A program made the position numbers and the translations under genes. The notes under the pieces were generated by a model. It ran no database searches, was not told the origin of the DNA, and saw only the letters and a list, made by a program, of their open reading frames with translations. Positions 53,365 to 62,010 of a stretch of DNA of 64,000 nt are shown here, piece after piece. Origin of the DNA: Prorocentrum cordatum (Eukaryota > Sar > Dinophyceae > Prorocentrales > Prorocentraceae); the NCBI GenBank assembly GCA_963575745.1, contig CAUYUJ010016133.1, forward strand, positions 158,501 through 222,500, written 5' to 3'. The number at the start of each line of letters is the position of its first letter. The first letter of the stretch is position 1.

Positions 53365-54516
53365 ATGGCGCGTGCTCCAGACATCCACGAGACCATGGTG
53401 GCCATCAACTTCGACGACGACGACCACTTCCGCTGGCATGTGCGCATTCTGGCTCATCGGTTGGACGACCTTCGGTGGGTAGCTCTCTCGCCGGACCTGG
53501 AGGTGCTCGTCCTGGACCTCTCTCGGCATCTCGTGGTGCCGGTGGCGCGTGGTGCTCCCTTTCCAGCCAGGATCGCGGGCGACGTCTACTCGAGCGACCG
53601 CTTCGACGAGGCGGCCTTGCAGGCGGCCAGACAGGAAGCAGCGGCCTTGGCGGATGTGCTTCGACCTGCGGGAGCCGGGGCGGTTGGGCCGGTGGCAGCG
53701 GCCCCAACCTTGACGATGGAGTGGAGGTTCGCCGACACTGCCTTCGACAAGTTTGCCGAGGTCGTGCCGGTGGAGATCACTCGGAACGCCTTGAGGATGG
53801 TCATCAAGGGAAGCGCTGGGCTTGCCGAGGTGGAAGAGAATGGAGAGCGTTTCTGGACCTTCGTGGAGCGAGTGGCGAACCAGGATGTCGAGGACTGGCG
53901 GGAGGAGAAGACCAGTGGACGTGGCCGAGATGCCCGCATCCTCCCCATCCAGAGGGACATGGGCCGCTCGAGGTTCGCCAAGCTGAAGGATGCCCTCTCC
54001 GAGATGACGTTCCTGGAGGACCCGCCGCCAGCCGACTGGCCGTTTGCCGGTCCGCAGGCTATCAAGGAGGTGCTGGTGGCGGCCCGAGCTGCGAACGAGG
54101 ACTTGACCGGGTTCCACGAGCACTGGGTCAGGTCTTCTGGCGTCAACCCGGACCATCCGGTGGCGCTCAAGCATCGGGATCTGCTGTCGGTGCTGCATCA
54201 CTTGGTGGCCTTCGACCAGGTGAACGCTGGCCAGCTGGCTGGCGCGGAGATGTGTGCTCGACTCATTCTCCAGATCCACCAGGCCGTAGGCCGCTCTCCC
54301 AAGAACCCAGTGTTCCAGGGCACGAGCCTCATGGTGATGAGCTCGCTGGACTCCACGGGCGGCGTCCTCACAGGGAAGTTCGCGCGCTGGACGGCAGACG
54401 AGCAGAAGTCGCGGGCCTTCACCATGAAGCAACAGAGGCTGTACCAGGAGGAGGAAGACAAGCGCAAGGGCTCCACGGACAAGGGGCCGAAGGGCGGCAA
54501 GGAGAAGGACAAGTGA
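53365..54516 (+). CDS. ORF1, gag-like structural protein of the YR retroelement (putative)
   Basis: This 383-residue protein starts at an ATG 27 bp after ORF0 stops and ends 49 bp before the ATG of ORF2. The N-terminal part (about 1-70) is compact with many acidic residues. The central part (about 120-330) is predicted helical, with a motif around ALKHRDLLSVL and DQVNAGQLAGAEM, and the C-terminus is a highly charged Lys/Glu/Gly tail ending KGGKEKDK. No CCHC zinc knuckle or protease motif is visible. Its location upstream of the RT frame and its basic tail fit a gag or RNA-binding role, but this is positional inference. I associate the helical region with proteins frequent in dinoflagellate retroelements, a recollection rather than a search result. 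Frame and ATG are unambiguous. Confidence 0.55.
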   Translation: MARAPDIHETMVAINFDDDDHFRWHVRILAHRLDDLRWVALSPDLEVLVLDLSRHLVVPVARGAPFPARIAGDVYSSDRFDEAALQAARQEAAALADVLRPAGAGAVGPVAAAPTLTMEWRFADTAFDKFAEVVPVEITRNALRMVIKGSAGLAEVEENGERFWTFVERVANQDVEDWREEKTSGRGRDARILPIQRDMGRSRFAKLKDALSEMTFLEDPPPADWPFAGPQAIKEVLVAARAANEDLTGFHEHWVRSSGVNPDHPVALKHRDLLSVLHHLVAFDQVNAGQLAGAEMCARLILQIHQAVGRSPKNPVFQGTSLMVMSSLDSTGGVLTGKFARWTADEQKSRAFTMKQQRLYQEEEDKRKGSTDKGPKGGKEKDK

Positions 54517-54565
54517 CTGGAGCTTCCTGCTTCGGTCGCCTGGGGTTTGGGCCGACCCGGTGGTC

Positions 54566-57500
54566 ATGGTGGTCGGCTCAGGCCTTTTTCCGCTACCACT
54601 ACGCCTTCCTGAGGTGGCGGAGAGTGGAGGTGGCGCCCGTCACCTGTCCCGGCGGCGGCGCCGGCAGTCGCGATCTGAAGAGCTGGTGGAAGGAGCCGTG
54701 GCATCTCTCAATGCCTTGGCGGGCTGTCAGCCGGGAAGGGCTCTCACGCTCGAGACGCCCAGCCGCCTTTCTTCTCAGAGCATCACGCCCGCGCAGGACG
54801 GGGCGCTCAACAACATCGGACGTGCCGTGGCACACTTTCTCCCAACTCCGGACTTCACCAGCGAGTTTCCTGAAGGTGCCCTCCAGGAGATCATCAAGTG
54901 CAAGTCCATCTACGACATCGATGATGACAGTACCGTGGCGTCCTATGACCCCGAGAAGCTGGCCGTCTTGCATCGGCCTGGGGCTCCCGTCCCTGCTCTC
55001 GAGTTGGTCGGCGAGGAGTGCAGGCCGTATCTCGAGGATCCCGACTCCCTCATCGTCCTGCCGCCGCTGGAGTTGGCCGCGATCGAGGACCCCGTCGTGC
55101 CGCACTGGGACCCGAAGCTTGGAGGCTCTCAGGAAGCTCGCAGGGACTTCGTTGATCGGCTTAGCCGTGTGGGGCTTATCTCATGGAGGAGGCGGGAGCG
55201 CTGCAGGGTCGGAGCTTTCTTCGTCAAGAAGAAGAATGACGCGATCCGCCTCGTCTTGGACTGCAGGCCGACCAACCAGCTGCACAGGAAGCCGCCGAAG
55301 TCGGACCTCGCCACACCTGGCGCTCTCTCGAACCTCGTGCTGGCGGAGGAGTGGTGCCGTCTTTCGGCGGATGACCTCCCAGCCTGTGACAAAGGCTCAG
55401 GGAGCATTGACCAGCTCGACCTCTCGTGTGCAGGTATGGACCTCAAGGACGGCTTCTACCAGTTCAGGGCGGACAGCGTGGCGTCGTGGTTTTCGCTGGG
55501 TGTCTCTTCGTCCGCAGCGGACGCGGGTATCTCTGAAGTTTACGATGACGAACTCCGTGCCGTCGTCCCCGTTGAAGGTCAGGAGCTCGTCTGGGCGTGT
55601 TTTGGCGGTCTGCCGATGGGTTGGAGCTGGGCGATGTTCTTCTGCCACGGTAGCCTGGAGGCGGCGTCGCGCCGAGCTCTACGGCGGCTGGGGCTCCCGG
55701 AAGTCACGCTCAAGGATTGGGGACCTCCGCCGCCGTTTGGCAGGACAGCCGCCATCGTCGCGCCCTATGTCGACAACGGTAACATCATCGCGGGCAGCCC
55801 CGAGGCCGCCCTCAAGCTGTACGAGGCACTGCGTGAGGAGCTCACCAGCATCGGCTTCCTTCTCCACGAGGAGGCGGAGCCTGCGCCGGACTACGAGCTC
55901 GTGGGCCGGCAGATCCGTGGGCGACGCCGCTGCCTCATCCCGCGTCCTCGACGGATGTGGCGGCTGTGGGTTGCGCTGGACGAGATTTGCCAGGTCCGCC
56001 ATCTCGGTCCAGCGCAGCTTCGCAGAGTCATCGGGCACCTGGTCGACCACTTCAGCGTCAGGAGAGAGCTCCTCAGCTGCCTGTGCTCGGTCTACCAGTT
56101 CGTGGGCGATGGATTGGGACCACCGCGAGCTCTCGACCATGCCGTGGTCACCGAGCTCAGGGTCGCCCAGGGCCTGCTGCCGCTCGCGGTGTCGGAGCTG
56201 GGCAGGAGCATTGCCTCGGTGGCATACTGCTCTGACTCGAGCTCGAGGGGCTTCGCGCTGCACGTCACCGAGACCGACCCGCGCGAGGCCTGGGCTGCAG
56301 CTCAATTCCATGAGAGGTGGAGGTTCCGAGAGGCCGACCCGCCTCCCCTTCCCGAGGATCGAGGTGACGACCTTCGAGGCGCTCTGGTGCCAGGAGCGGT
56401 GGGCTCGGTCCTCACTGGCGACTTCACCGCCTTCGCGCAGGAGCACCTGCTGGTCAAGCCGCGGCCGACCGGGCCTGCTGCACTTGGCATCGCCGCGCCC
56501 GGCCTGGTGGAGGTCGTCGGCCGCGTCCCCAGGCTCGCGCCGAGCTGGGGCGAGCCAGGCCGCTGGCGCGCAGTGGCGATCGGCGCCTGGAGACGGCCTG
56601 ACAAGATCCACAACCTGGAAGCTCGTGCTGCCATCATGGGCCTGGAGGAGTACTGCAAGGATCCCGCGAACCACTCGCGCGTGCTTCTCTCGCTCGGGGA
56701 CAACATGTCCGAGGTCCTCGCCATGGACAGAGGTCGTGCCCGATCGTGGGAGCTGCTGGCTCTGGCGCGGCGCGCCGCCGCGCTCCAGGCCGCGGCCAAC
56801 GTTCGCTGGGCCCGGAGGCACATCGAGACGGAGCGCAACCCCAGTGACTATGGGCCCCGGTTGCCGCACCTCCGGCCAGGCGAGGTTCGCCGAGGCCGTG
56901 GTGCTGAGGCGCTGGACGAGGGCCGCCTCCGCGTGCTGTCCGCTGCCGCCCAGGAGGCGGCGCCGTTGGCCGTGGCGCGCCCTGCGGAGGACGCGGGCCT
57001 GGCCGCGGTGGATGTGCGGCTTGCAGGTGCGGCTGCCGTGGCGCGCCCCGTGCGGCCCTCCAGGCCAGTACGGGTACCTAGGCCTGAAGTCCGTGCACCG
57101 CCGGGCCTTCGGCGTCAGGGCAAGGCCTTCCTGGAGATCTTTGCGGGCTGCATGCGCCTTTCGGCGGCGGTGGCCCTCGCGGGCTTGTCCGTGGCGGTCC
57201 CCATCGACTACGAGAATGGCGAGCATTTCGACATCATCTCGCGACCCATCGCTGAGGTGGTGCTCAACTGGATTCGAGGTGGCCGCATCTGGGCCGTCGC
57301 CCTCGGCACGCCCTGCACGCGCTGGAGCTCAGCCCGACGGTCGGACCCATCGGGTACCACGGAGAAGGATGGCTTGGAGTGCGCCCGCTTCACTGTACGA
57401 GTCCTACGGGAGTGCTTTGTCCACAACGTTTTCGTGGTACTGGAGAACCCGTGGTCGTCTGGGCTTTGGCAGTGGCAGCCTATCAGGAAGCAGCTCAGGC

Positions 57501-57982
57501 GTCTGGGGTGCGAGCGTCATGAAGTTCACATGCGTGCCTATGGTGCCGCCTGGAAGAAGCCAACTGGTCTCTGCAGTAACCTTCCCAACTTCGAGCAAGC
57601 GGTCCGCCGTTGTCCAGGCTGCCAGCGTCACGTCATACTACAAGGCTCGGTCTTCGTTGAGGGCATCGGTTGGCGTTGGCGGACTTCGTATGCCTCGGCT
57701 TACCCTCCAGCTCTTTGTCGGGCTGTGGCCCAGGTGCTTGGGGATGCCGCCCCGCCCAGCGCCTTCTGCCGAGGCGGCGAGCAGCTCTTGGCGCCCTCGT
57801 GGGAGGCCGAGCTCCGCCAGGCCGCAGGCACGGTCGACCCGTGCCCCGCAGCCGCACTGGCGCTCCCAGTCCTCCCGCGGCGGGCCTCGCTCGGCTGGGA
57901 GCGGGCGAGCCGCTCCTGGGACGGCGTCTCCCTGGGCGAGGAGCTGGACATCCTGCGCTCTCACCGAAGTGGAGACTCGTAA
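54566..57982 (+). CDS. ORF2 polyprotein: reverse transcriptase, RNase H and C5-methyltransferase-like domain
   Basis: One frame of 1,138 residues from ATG (the open frame runs to an in-frame GTG six bases upstream). RT region, about residues 200-480: an IRLVLDCRPTNQ segment, motif A GMDLKDGFYQF near 55436, motif B FGGLPMGWSWA, and motif C APYVDNGNI near 55762, where the usual second aspartate is Asn. RNase H of the DIRS/pararetrovirus kind, about 555-770: YCSDSSSRG, an acidic NLEARAA helix, LGDNMSEV, and a terminal ERNPSDYGPR in place of the common NxADxxSR. C-terminal domain, about 855-1100: LEIFAGCMRLS (SAM-binding motif I pattern), GTPCTRWS (Pro-Cys of motif IV) and VVLENPW (motif VI-like). 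These fit a cytosine-C5 methyltransferase fold. The recombinase follows in another frame. RT and RNase H are firm; the methyltransferase rests on three short motifs. Confidence 0.85.
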   Translation: MVVGSGLFPLPLRLPEVAESGGGARHLSRRRRRQSRSEELVEGAVASLNALAGCQPGRALTLETPSRLSSQSITPAQDGALNNIGRAVAHFLPTPDFTSEFPEGALQEIIKCKSIYDIDDDSTVASYDPEKLAVLHRPGAPVPALELVGEECRPYLEDPDSLIVLPPLELAAIEDPVVPHWDPKLGGSQEARRDFVDRLSRVGLISWRRRERCRVGAFFVKKKNDAIRLVLDCRPTNQLHRKPPKSDLATPGALSNLVLAEEWCRLSADDLPACDKGSGSIDQLDLSCAGMDLKDGFYQFRADSVASWFSLGVSSSAADAGISEVYDDELRAVVPVEGQELVWACFGGLPMGWSWAMFFCHGSLEAASRRALRRLGLPEVTLKDWGPPPPFGRTAAIVAPYVDNGNIIAGSPEAALKLYEALREELTSIGFLLHEEAEPAPDYELVGRQIRGRRRCLIPRPRRMWRLWVALDEICQVRHLGPAQLRRVIGHLVDHFSVRRELLSCLCSVYQFVGDGLGPPRALDHAVVTELRVAQGLLPLAVSELGRSIASVAYCSDSSSRGFALHVTETDPREAWAAAQFHERWRFREADPPPLPEDRGDDLRGALVPGAVGSVLTGDFTAFAQEHLLVKPRPTGPAALGIAAPGLVEVVGRVPRLAPSWGEPGRWRAVAIGAWRRPDKIHNLEARAAIMGLEEYCKDPANHSRVLLSLGDNMSEVLAMDRGRARSWELLALARRAAALQAAANVRWARRHIETERNPSDYGPRLPHLRPGEVRRGRGAEALDEGRLRVLSAAAQEAAPLAVARPAEDAGLAAVDVRLAGAAAVARPVRPSRPVRVPRPEVRAPPGLRRQGKAFLEIFAGCMRLSAAVALAGLSVAVPIDYENGEHFDIISRPIAEVVLNWIRGGRIWAVALGTPCTRWSSARRSDPSGTTEKDGLECARFTVRVLRECFVHNVFVVLENPWSSGLWQWQPIRKQLRRLGCERHEVHMRAYGAAWKKPTGLCSNLPNFEQAVRRCPGCQRHVILQGSVFVEGIGWRWRTSYASAYPPALCRAVAQVLGDAAPPSAFCRGGEQLLAPSWEAELRQAAGTVDPCPAAALALPVLPRRASLGWERASRSWDGVSLGEELDILRSHRSGDS

Positions 57983-59039
57983 CCGCCGTCGTGGCCAGCG
58001 ACTTCGGCAGCATGGAGCTGAAGAGCCTGGATTCCTCAAGAAGCTGACGGTGACGCCGGTCACACGGAGGCGATATGAGGCCGCCTATGCTGATGTGGTG
58101 CGCTTCCTGGGCCGCTGCGTCCCCAGTGCCAAGAGCCTTGAGGCGTGGGACCGTGCGCTGGAGGACTACATCGAGAAGCTCTATCTTGCGGGAGATCGCA
58201 TCACCGTGGCCAGGTACGCTTTCCATGGGGTCGCGTTCGTCAACGAGTGGCCCCGGCGAGACCCCTCGCTGCTGCCGAGGTCCCGGCTGGCCCTCCTCGG
58301 CTTTGCCCGGTCGTCGCCTGAGCACTGCCGTGACCCGCCCTGTATGGAGCAGGTCTACCTGGCCATCGACTACTTCATCGGGCGCGCTGCCGGCCAGGAC
58401 CTTCTGCTGTACGCCATGGCGGCCGCGCACGCCTGGATCAGCGTCGACTGCTACCTCAGGCCGTCCGAGGGCCTGTCGCTGGTGGGCGCCGCTGTGAGTA
58501 GGCCGCGCCGTGGGGCCGCTGCGCAGGGTTGGGCTCTGACGATCGCGCCCCGAGGAGGGCCACCCGCCAAGAACAGGAGGTTCGATGCGAGTGTGGTCGT
58601 GGGTGCCCATGACAGGCAGTGGGCCTGCCAGCTGCTTGAGCTCCTGACACGCAATCTAGGATCTGACCAGCCACTCTTTCGTTGCCTCACGCTGAGCACC
58701 TTAGAGCGGCTCTACCGAGAGATGAGTAAAGCTCTTTCTTTTCCTATGTTAGCGCATGGGCTTCGCCATGCGGGGCCTAGTCATGATTCGCTGGTGCACA
58801 AAGTTCCCATCGAAGATATCCAGCAGCGAGGGCGGTGGGTGTCTCTCGAGAGCTGCCGCATTTACACCAAGCCCGCCAGTCTCGTTCGCTCGCTCGGCCG
58901 TGTCTCAGATCAGCTTCTTCGCCAGGCGGCGCGCCTACGCAGTGACCTGCCCGAACGAGTGTTGCAGGTAGTCAGTGAGGCCCTCGCAGTATCTCGGCGT
59001 GCCGGCAATCCTGGCATTTCAAAGCGTGGCCGGAGATGA
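57954..59039 (+). CDS. Tyrosine recombinase (integrase) of the YR retroelement
   Basis: The catalytic set is readable in order: Arg in CYLRPSEGLSL (codon at 58458), His-x-x-Arg in AHGLRHAG (58755 and 58764), Trp replacing the second His in GRWVSLES (58836), and the nucleophilic Tyr in CRIYTK (58863). Residues near PVTRRRYEAAYADVVRFLG resemble the N-terminal DNA-binding helical domain of phage-type integrases. Length, about 350 residues, is usual. The enzyme would cut and rejoin a circular DNA intermediate at the target. The frame overlaps the end of ORF2 and lacks a convincing ATG near its start, so it may be reached by a +1 shift at the ORF2 stop (57980-57982) or by another mechanism; the left boundary given is approximate. 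The stop (59037-59039) lies inside repeat B1. A longer open frame upstream in this phase is a shadow of ORF1 and ORF2. Confidence 0.85.
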   Translation, partial: CALTEVETRNRRRGQRLRQHGAEEPGFLKKLTVTPVTRRRYEAAYADVVRFLGRCVPSAKSLEAWDRALEDYIEKLYLAGDRITVARYAFHGVAFVNEWPRRDPSLLPRSRLALLGFARSSPEHCRDPPCMEQVYLAIDYFIGRAAGQDLLLYAMAAAHAWISVDCYLRPSEGLSLVGAAVSRPRRGAAAQGWALTIAPRGGPPAKNRRFDASVVVGAHDRQWACQLLELLTRNLGSDQPLFRCLTLSTLERLYREMSKALSFPMLAHGLRHAGPSHDSLVHKVPIEDIQQRGRWVSLESCRIYTKPASLVRSLGRVSDQLLRQAARLRSDLPERVLQVVSEALAVSRRAGNPGISKRGRR

Positions 59040-59208
59040 GCAACAGAGCATCTCCGGACTTCTTCGGGGACCCACCCCTCAGGCACCTCTCGCGTGTTGC
59101 GAGCCGGCTCATAAGATGCACGTCGACATCTATCGATCGTCGCTTGCTGCTCTCTTTGTGTGCATGCATGAGTGTGTCTTTGAGCCGAAGCACGTTTATT
59201 CAGGGATG
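59012..59208 (+). repeat. Split direct repeat B1
   Basis: This 197-bp block is identical to 59379-59575 and directly abuts A2. It contains the last 28 bp of the recombinase frame, including its stop codon, and a perfect 9-bp stem with a 10-nt loop at 59030-59057 (CCGGAGATG and CATCTCCGG). Confidence 0.9.
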
Positions 59209-59265
59209 TGAGATGTGCCTGCACAGTTTATCCCTCTTCTTAGTGCTTCTGCAGTTCTTTTCTCG
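59209..59265 (+). repeat. Split direct repeat A2
   Basis: Identical to A1. The B1/A2 boundary (…CAGGGATG|TGAGATG…) is exactly the sequence that joining the right end of B2 to the left end of A1 would create, as expected if this internal site templates the circle junction. Confidence 0.9.
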
Positions 59266-59378
59266 CCCCTTTCCCCCCTTGTCCTTCCCTCTTCTTCCGT
59301 CTCCTCCACTTGTGTGCCCTCGACGGTGTTGTGCCACTGACTTACACTAGCCTCTTGTGCGCTGCTGGAGTTGGTATT

Positions 59379-59575
59379 TGGCATTTCAAAGCGTGGCCGG
59401 AGATGAGCAACAGAGCATCTCCGGACTTCTTCGGGGACCCACCCCTCAGGCACCTCTCGCGTGTTGCGAGCCGGCTCATAAGATGCACGTCGACATCTAT
59501 CGATCGTCGCTTGCTGCTCTCTTTGTGTGCATGCATGAGTGTGTCTTTGAGCCGAAGCACGTTTATTCAGGGATG
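59379..59575 (+). repeat. Split direct repeat B2 (right terminus)
   Basis: Identical to B1, including the 9-bp hairpin at 59397-59424. It is separated from A2 by 113 bp of pyrimidine-rich unique sequence (59266-59378). It marks the right end of the element; GATATATG beyond it is flanking DNA. Confidence 0.9.
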
Positions 59576-60849
59576 GATATATGCGCCAACGCCGAGGCGG
59601 GAGCGCCACGTTCGAACACAGCAGCTGCGCGGCGCCACGGCGAGGGCGACCTCCTCGTCAGCTCGCGCACGGCCCCGCCGTCGACGGACTGGCGAGGGTG
59701 TGCGCAGCGCCCAGGCGGGAGCGCAAGGCTCAAGAGAAAGTGCGGCGCCCAGGCGAGAGAGTGGCATGGCGCCCGTTCGCGCGCTATGTGCGCCTAGTCC
59801 CGCTCCCGTCGCGCATGTTGCAACGTCGACGGCAAGCCGTCCAGGTTGAAAGGAGGCACGTTGACTTTGTTCTGTTTGTGGGTTGTTAGCAGGGGACCTC
59901 CCCGATGGAGGGGCACCTGCTGGCTAGGTGGCCCAGTAGGAGTAGATGTGACTACCAAGGACGAAGGATGCAGAGTGTACCCTGCAGGGGGGGAGGGAGA
60001 AGGAGGGGAAGAGGAAGATGAGGAAGTGGGGGAGGAGGAGGAGGAGGAGGAGGAGGAGGAGGACGACGACGACGACGACAACATTACGACGCGACGATGA
60101 CGATGACGACGATGTGGCGACGTGGCAACGTTTGGGCGGGACAGGATCGGCAGCGGCGGGAAGCCAATGCAAGACGCAGACGCCCCCTCCTGCCGGGGCC
60201 GGCGCATTCCTCCTGGGGGCGTTCCCCGTCGCCGGAGCTGCGGCGGTTTACGCGGTGTACGCGGAGCTCTTCGCGAGGACGTACTGCCAGCGGCGGCGGT
60301 GCCGGCAGCGACGATGGCACCTCTGCACTGGCGACAGCAGCGACTGATGGCGGCGACGGCGGCGTGGATGTTCGGGGCGTACGGGCTCCGTGCATGTTCT
60401 CTGGCCGGTTGCCTGCCGCGGCGAGGGTGCCTTGGGGGGGGGGATCTCAGGAGATCTGCGCGTGCGAGTTCGGGCAGCATCTTGGCTGCGCCACTGTCGG
60501 ACACGGCCCGGGGCGATGGTGATGCTGCTTTGGCGGTCGATGGGGCGCCTGATGATGCGGGAAGGCGCCTGGGCGTGGGACCCACGCGCTCCTCGGGTGC
60601 TGCTTTCGCAGAGCCAGGCGCGAGGCCGTCCGCCGACCCGGGCGCCCGGCATCCTGCCGGCGGCGCGCCCGGGAGGGGGAAGCGAGAGGGTGCGGCCCCT
60701 CTCGGAGGGCTCGACAGCCCTGCGGCCTTCTGGGAAGTCTTCGAAGCCTGTCCCGAGGGCGCGGCAGCCTTCTCGGCAGGCCGGAGGGCCTCTGAGAAGC
60801 CCCGGCGCCTGCTGAGAAGGCCTACTCCTTCTCCCTAGCCTTACATTAA
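59576..60849. other. Right flank of the YR retroelement, GC-rich
   Basis: GGA/GAC/ACG tract at 60025-60115; the rest is GC-rich without a recognised gene. Confidence 0.35.
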
Positions 60850-61255
60850 GTCGGGGCTGTCCCTCCACGGGAGGAATATACAAACATACTCACAAAATGA
60901 TGGGCCTGTTTTCCACCACCACCACCACCACCACAAGTTGGAGGGGGGAAGGAGGAGGAGGAGGAGGAGGAGGAGGAGGAGGAGGAGGAGGAGGAGGAGG
61001 AGGAGAAGGAGGTTTGGGAGGAGGAGGAGGAGGAGGAGGAGGAGGAGAAGAGGTTGAGGAGGAGGAGGAGGAGGAGGAGGAGGAGGAGGAGGAGGAGGAG
61101 GACCCCCTCCCCCTCCAACTTATGGTGGTGGTGGTGGAAAACAGGCCCATCACAAAAAAAAATCTGGGGACGATGCTTCGATCTTTTTGTTGAATATGTG
61201 TTTTTGCATGGTTGGCGTATGTTTTTTTCTTCGTCCAAAATCCGCCTGGGGGGGG
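60850..61255. mobile_element. GTCGGGC-family element expanded by an internal GGA palindrome
   Basis: The left end TCGGGGCTGTCCCTCCACGG and the right-end AAAATCCGCCTGGGGGGGG enclose a long inverted repeat. ATGGGCCTGTTTTCCACCAC at 60900 faces its complement ending 61152, with GGA repeats between (60945-61100). Confidence 0.6.
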
Positions 61256-61379
61256 GAGCGGATCCGCAGGAGCGCAGCCCCGTGTTATTTCCGAGGAGTA
61301 GCCTGGCAAAACGACCAGGCACGCGTGCACGAGGCAGGGCCGAACGAAAGGGCGGGGGGGGGGGGGGGGGGAAAGGCGG

Positions 61380-61640
61380 GGATACGAAATCTGCTACATG
61401 CAGTTGGTTTCAGCCCCACCGAGGGGCCCATTCCTCGATACATGGCCGCCTCCAGCGCCGGGAGGCGCCAGGAAAATCAGCGGCGGGTCCCGTTTCCACG
61501 GGAAATCGCGGATTTCCGCCGCCGAGCGAGGCGGCGCCGCCGGCCGCATTTTGGGGCAGGGCACCTCCCGCGATCCATGGGTTTGGCGACCGCGCGCCAA
61601 ATCCACGGATCGCTAATCCATGCTTGCGCGCCCCCGGGAG
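61380..61640 (+). repeat. Dispersed repeats R4 and R3, adjacent copies
   Basis: 61380-61480 (CTACATGCAGTTGGTTTC, AGGGGCCCATTCCTCGATAC, GGGAGGCGCC) matches 9735-9840. 61485-61640 matches R3 at 47995-48150. Confidence 0.65.
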
Positions 61641-61764
61641 AAGACTGGCAGAACGACCAGGCGCGCGTGCACGAGCCAGGGCCCGTGTCGATCCGATCGG
61701 TCCGAGCCGATCCGATCGGCCCTGTCGGCCCGAGAATCGCATCCTCCAGACCCTCCCTTCCCCT

Positions 61765-62010
61765 TCCTCTTTCTCCTCCTCCTCCTCCTTATCCTCCTCC
61801 TCCTCGTCCTCCATTTCCTCCTCCTCCTCCTCCTCCTCCTCCTCCTCCTCCTCCTCCTCCTCCTCCTCCTCCTCTCCTCCTCCTCCTCTCCTCCTCCTCT
61901 CCTCCTCGTCCTCCTTCCTCTCCTCTCCTCTCCTCCTCCTCCTCCTTCCTCCTCCTCCAGTTCCTCCTCCTCCTCCTCCTCCTTCTCCTCCTCTTCCTCC
62001 TCCTCACACA
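61765..62010 (+). repeat. TCC microsatellite
   Basis: TCC with CTC interruptions, followed by CACAAACACACAC. Confidence 0.95.

Larger units (their letters stand above)
52726..59575 (+). mobile_element. Complete Ngaro/DIRS-type tyrosine-recombinase retroelement with split direct repeats
   Basis: A 57-bp block at 52726-52782 recurs without mismatch at 59209-59265 (A1, A2), and a 197-bp block at 59012-59208 recurs without mismatch at 59379-59575 (B1, B2). The order A1-body-B1-A2-B2 is the split-direct-repeat arrangement known for Ngaro/PAT-like members of the DIRS order. Between the repeats lie four plus-strand open frames: Cys-rich ORF0, gag-like ORF1, RT/RNase H/methyltransferase ORF2, and a tyrosine recombinase with its expected catalytic residues. 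No LTRs, no integrase DDE domain and no obvious target-site duplication are present; the left flank ends gagcgaca and the right flank begins gatatatg. Identical repeats and uninterrupted frames point to recent insertion. One oddity is a 113-bp unique spacer between A2 and B2. The superfamily call rests on architecture and motifs read by eye. Confidence 0.85.

Noticed and set aside
52923-57950. A single open frame of about 2,000 residues running through the retroelement up to the recombinase
   Set aside because: Only its last ~350 residues show recombinase motifs. Upstream it is a low-complexity Gly/Arg/Ser shadow of ORF1 and ORF2, whose own frames carry real motifs and ATG starts.
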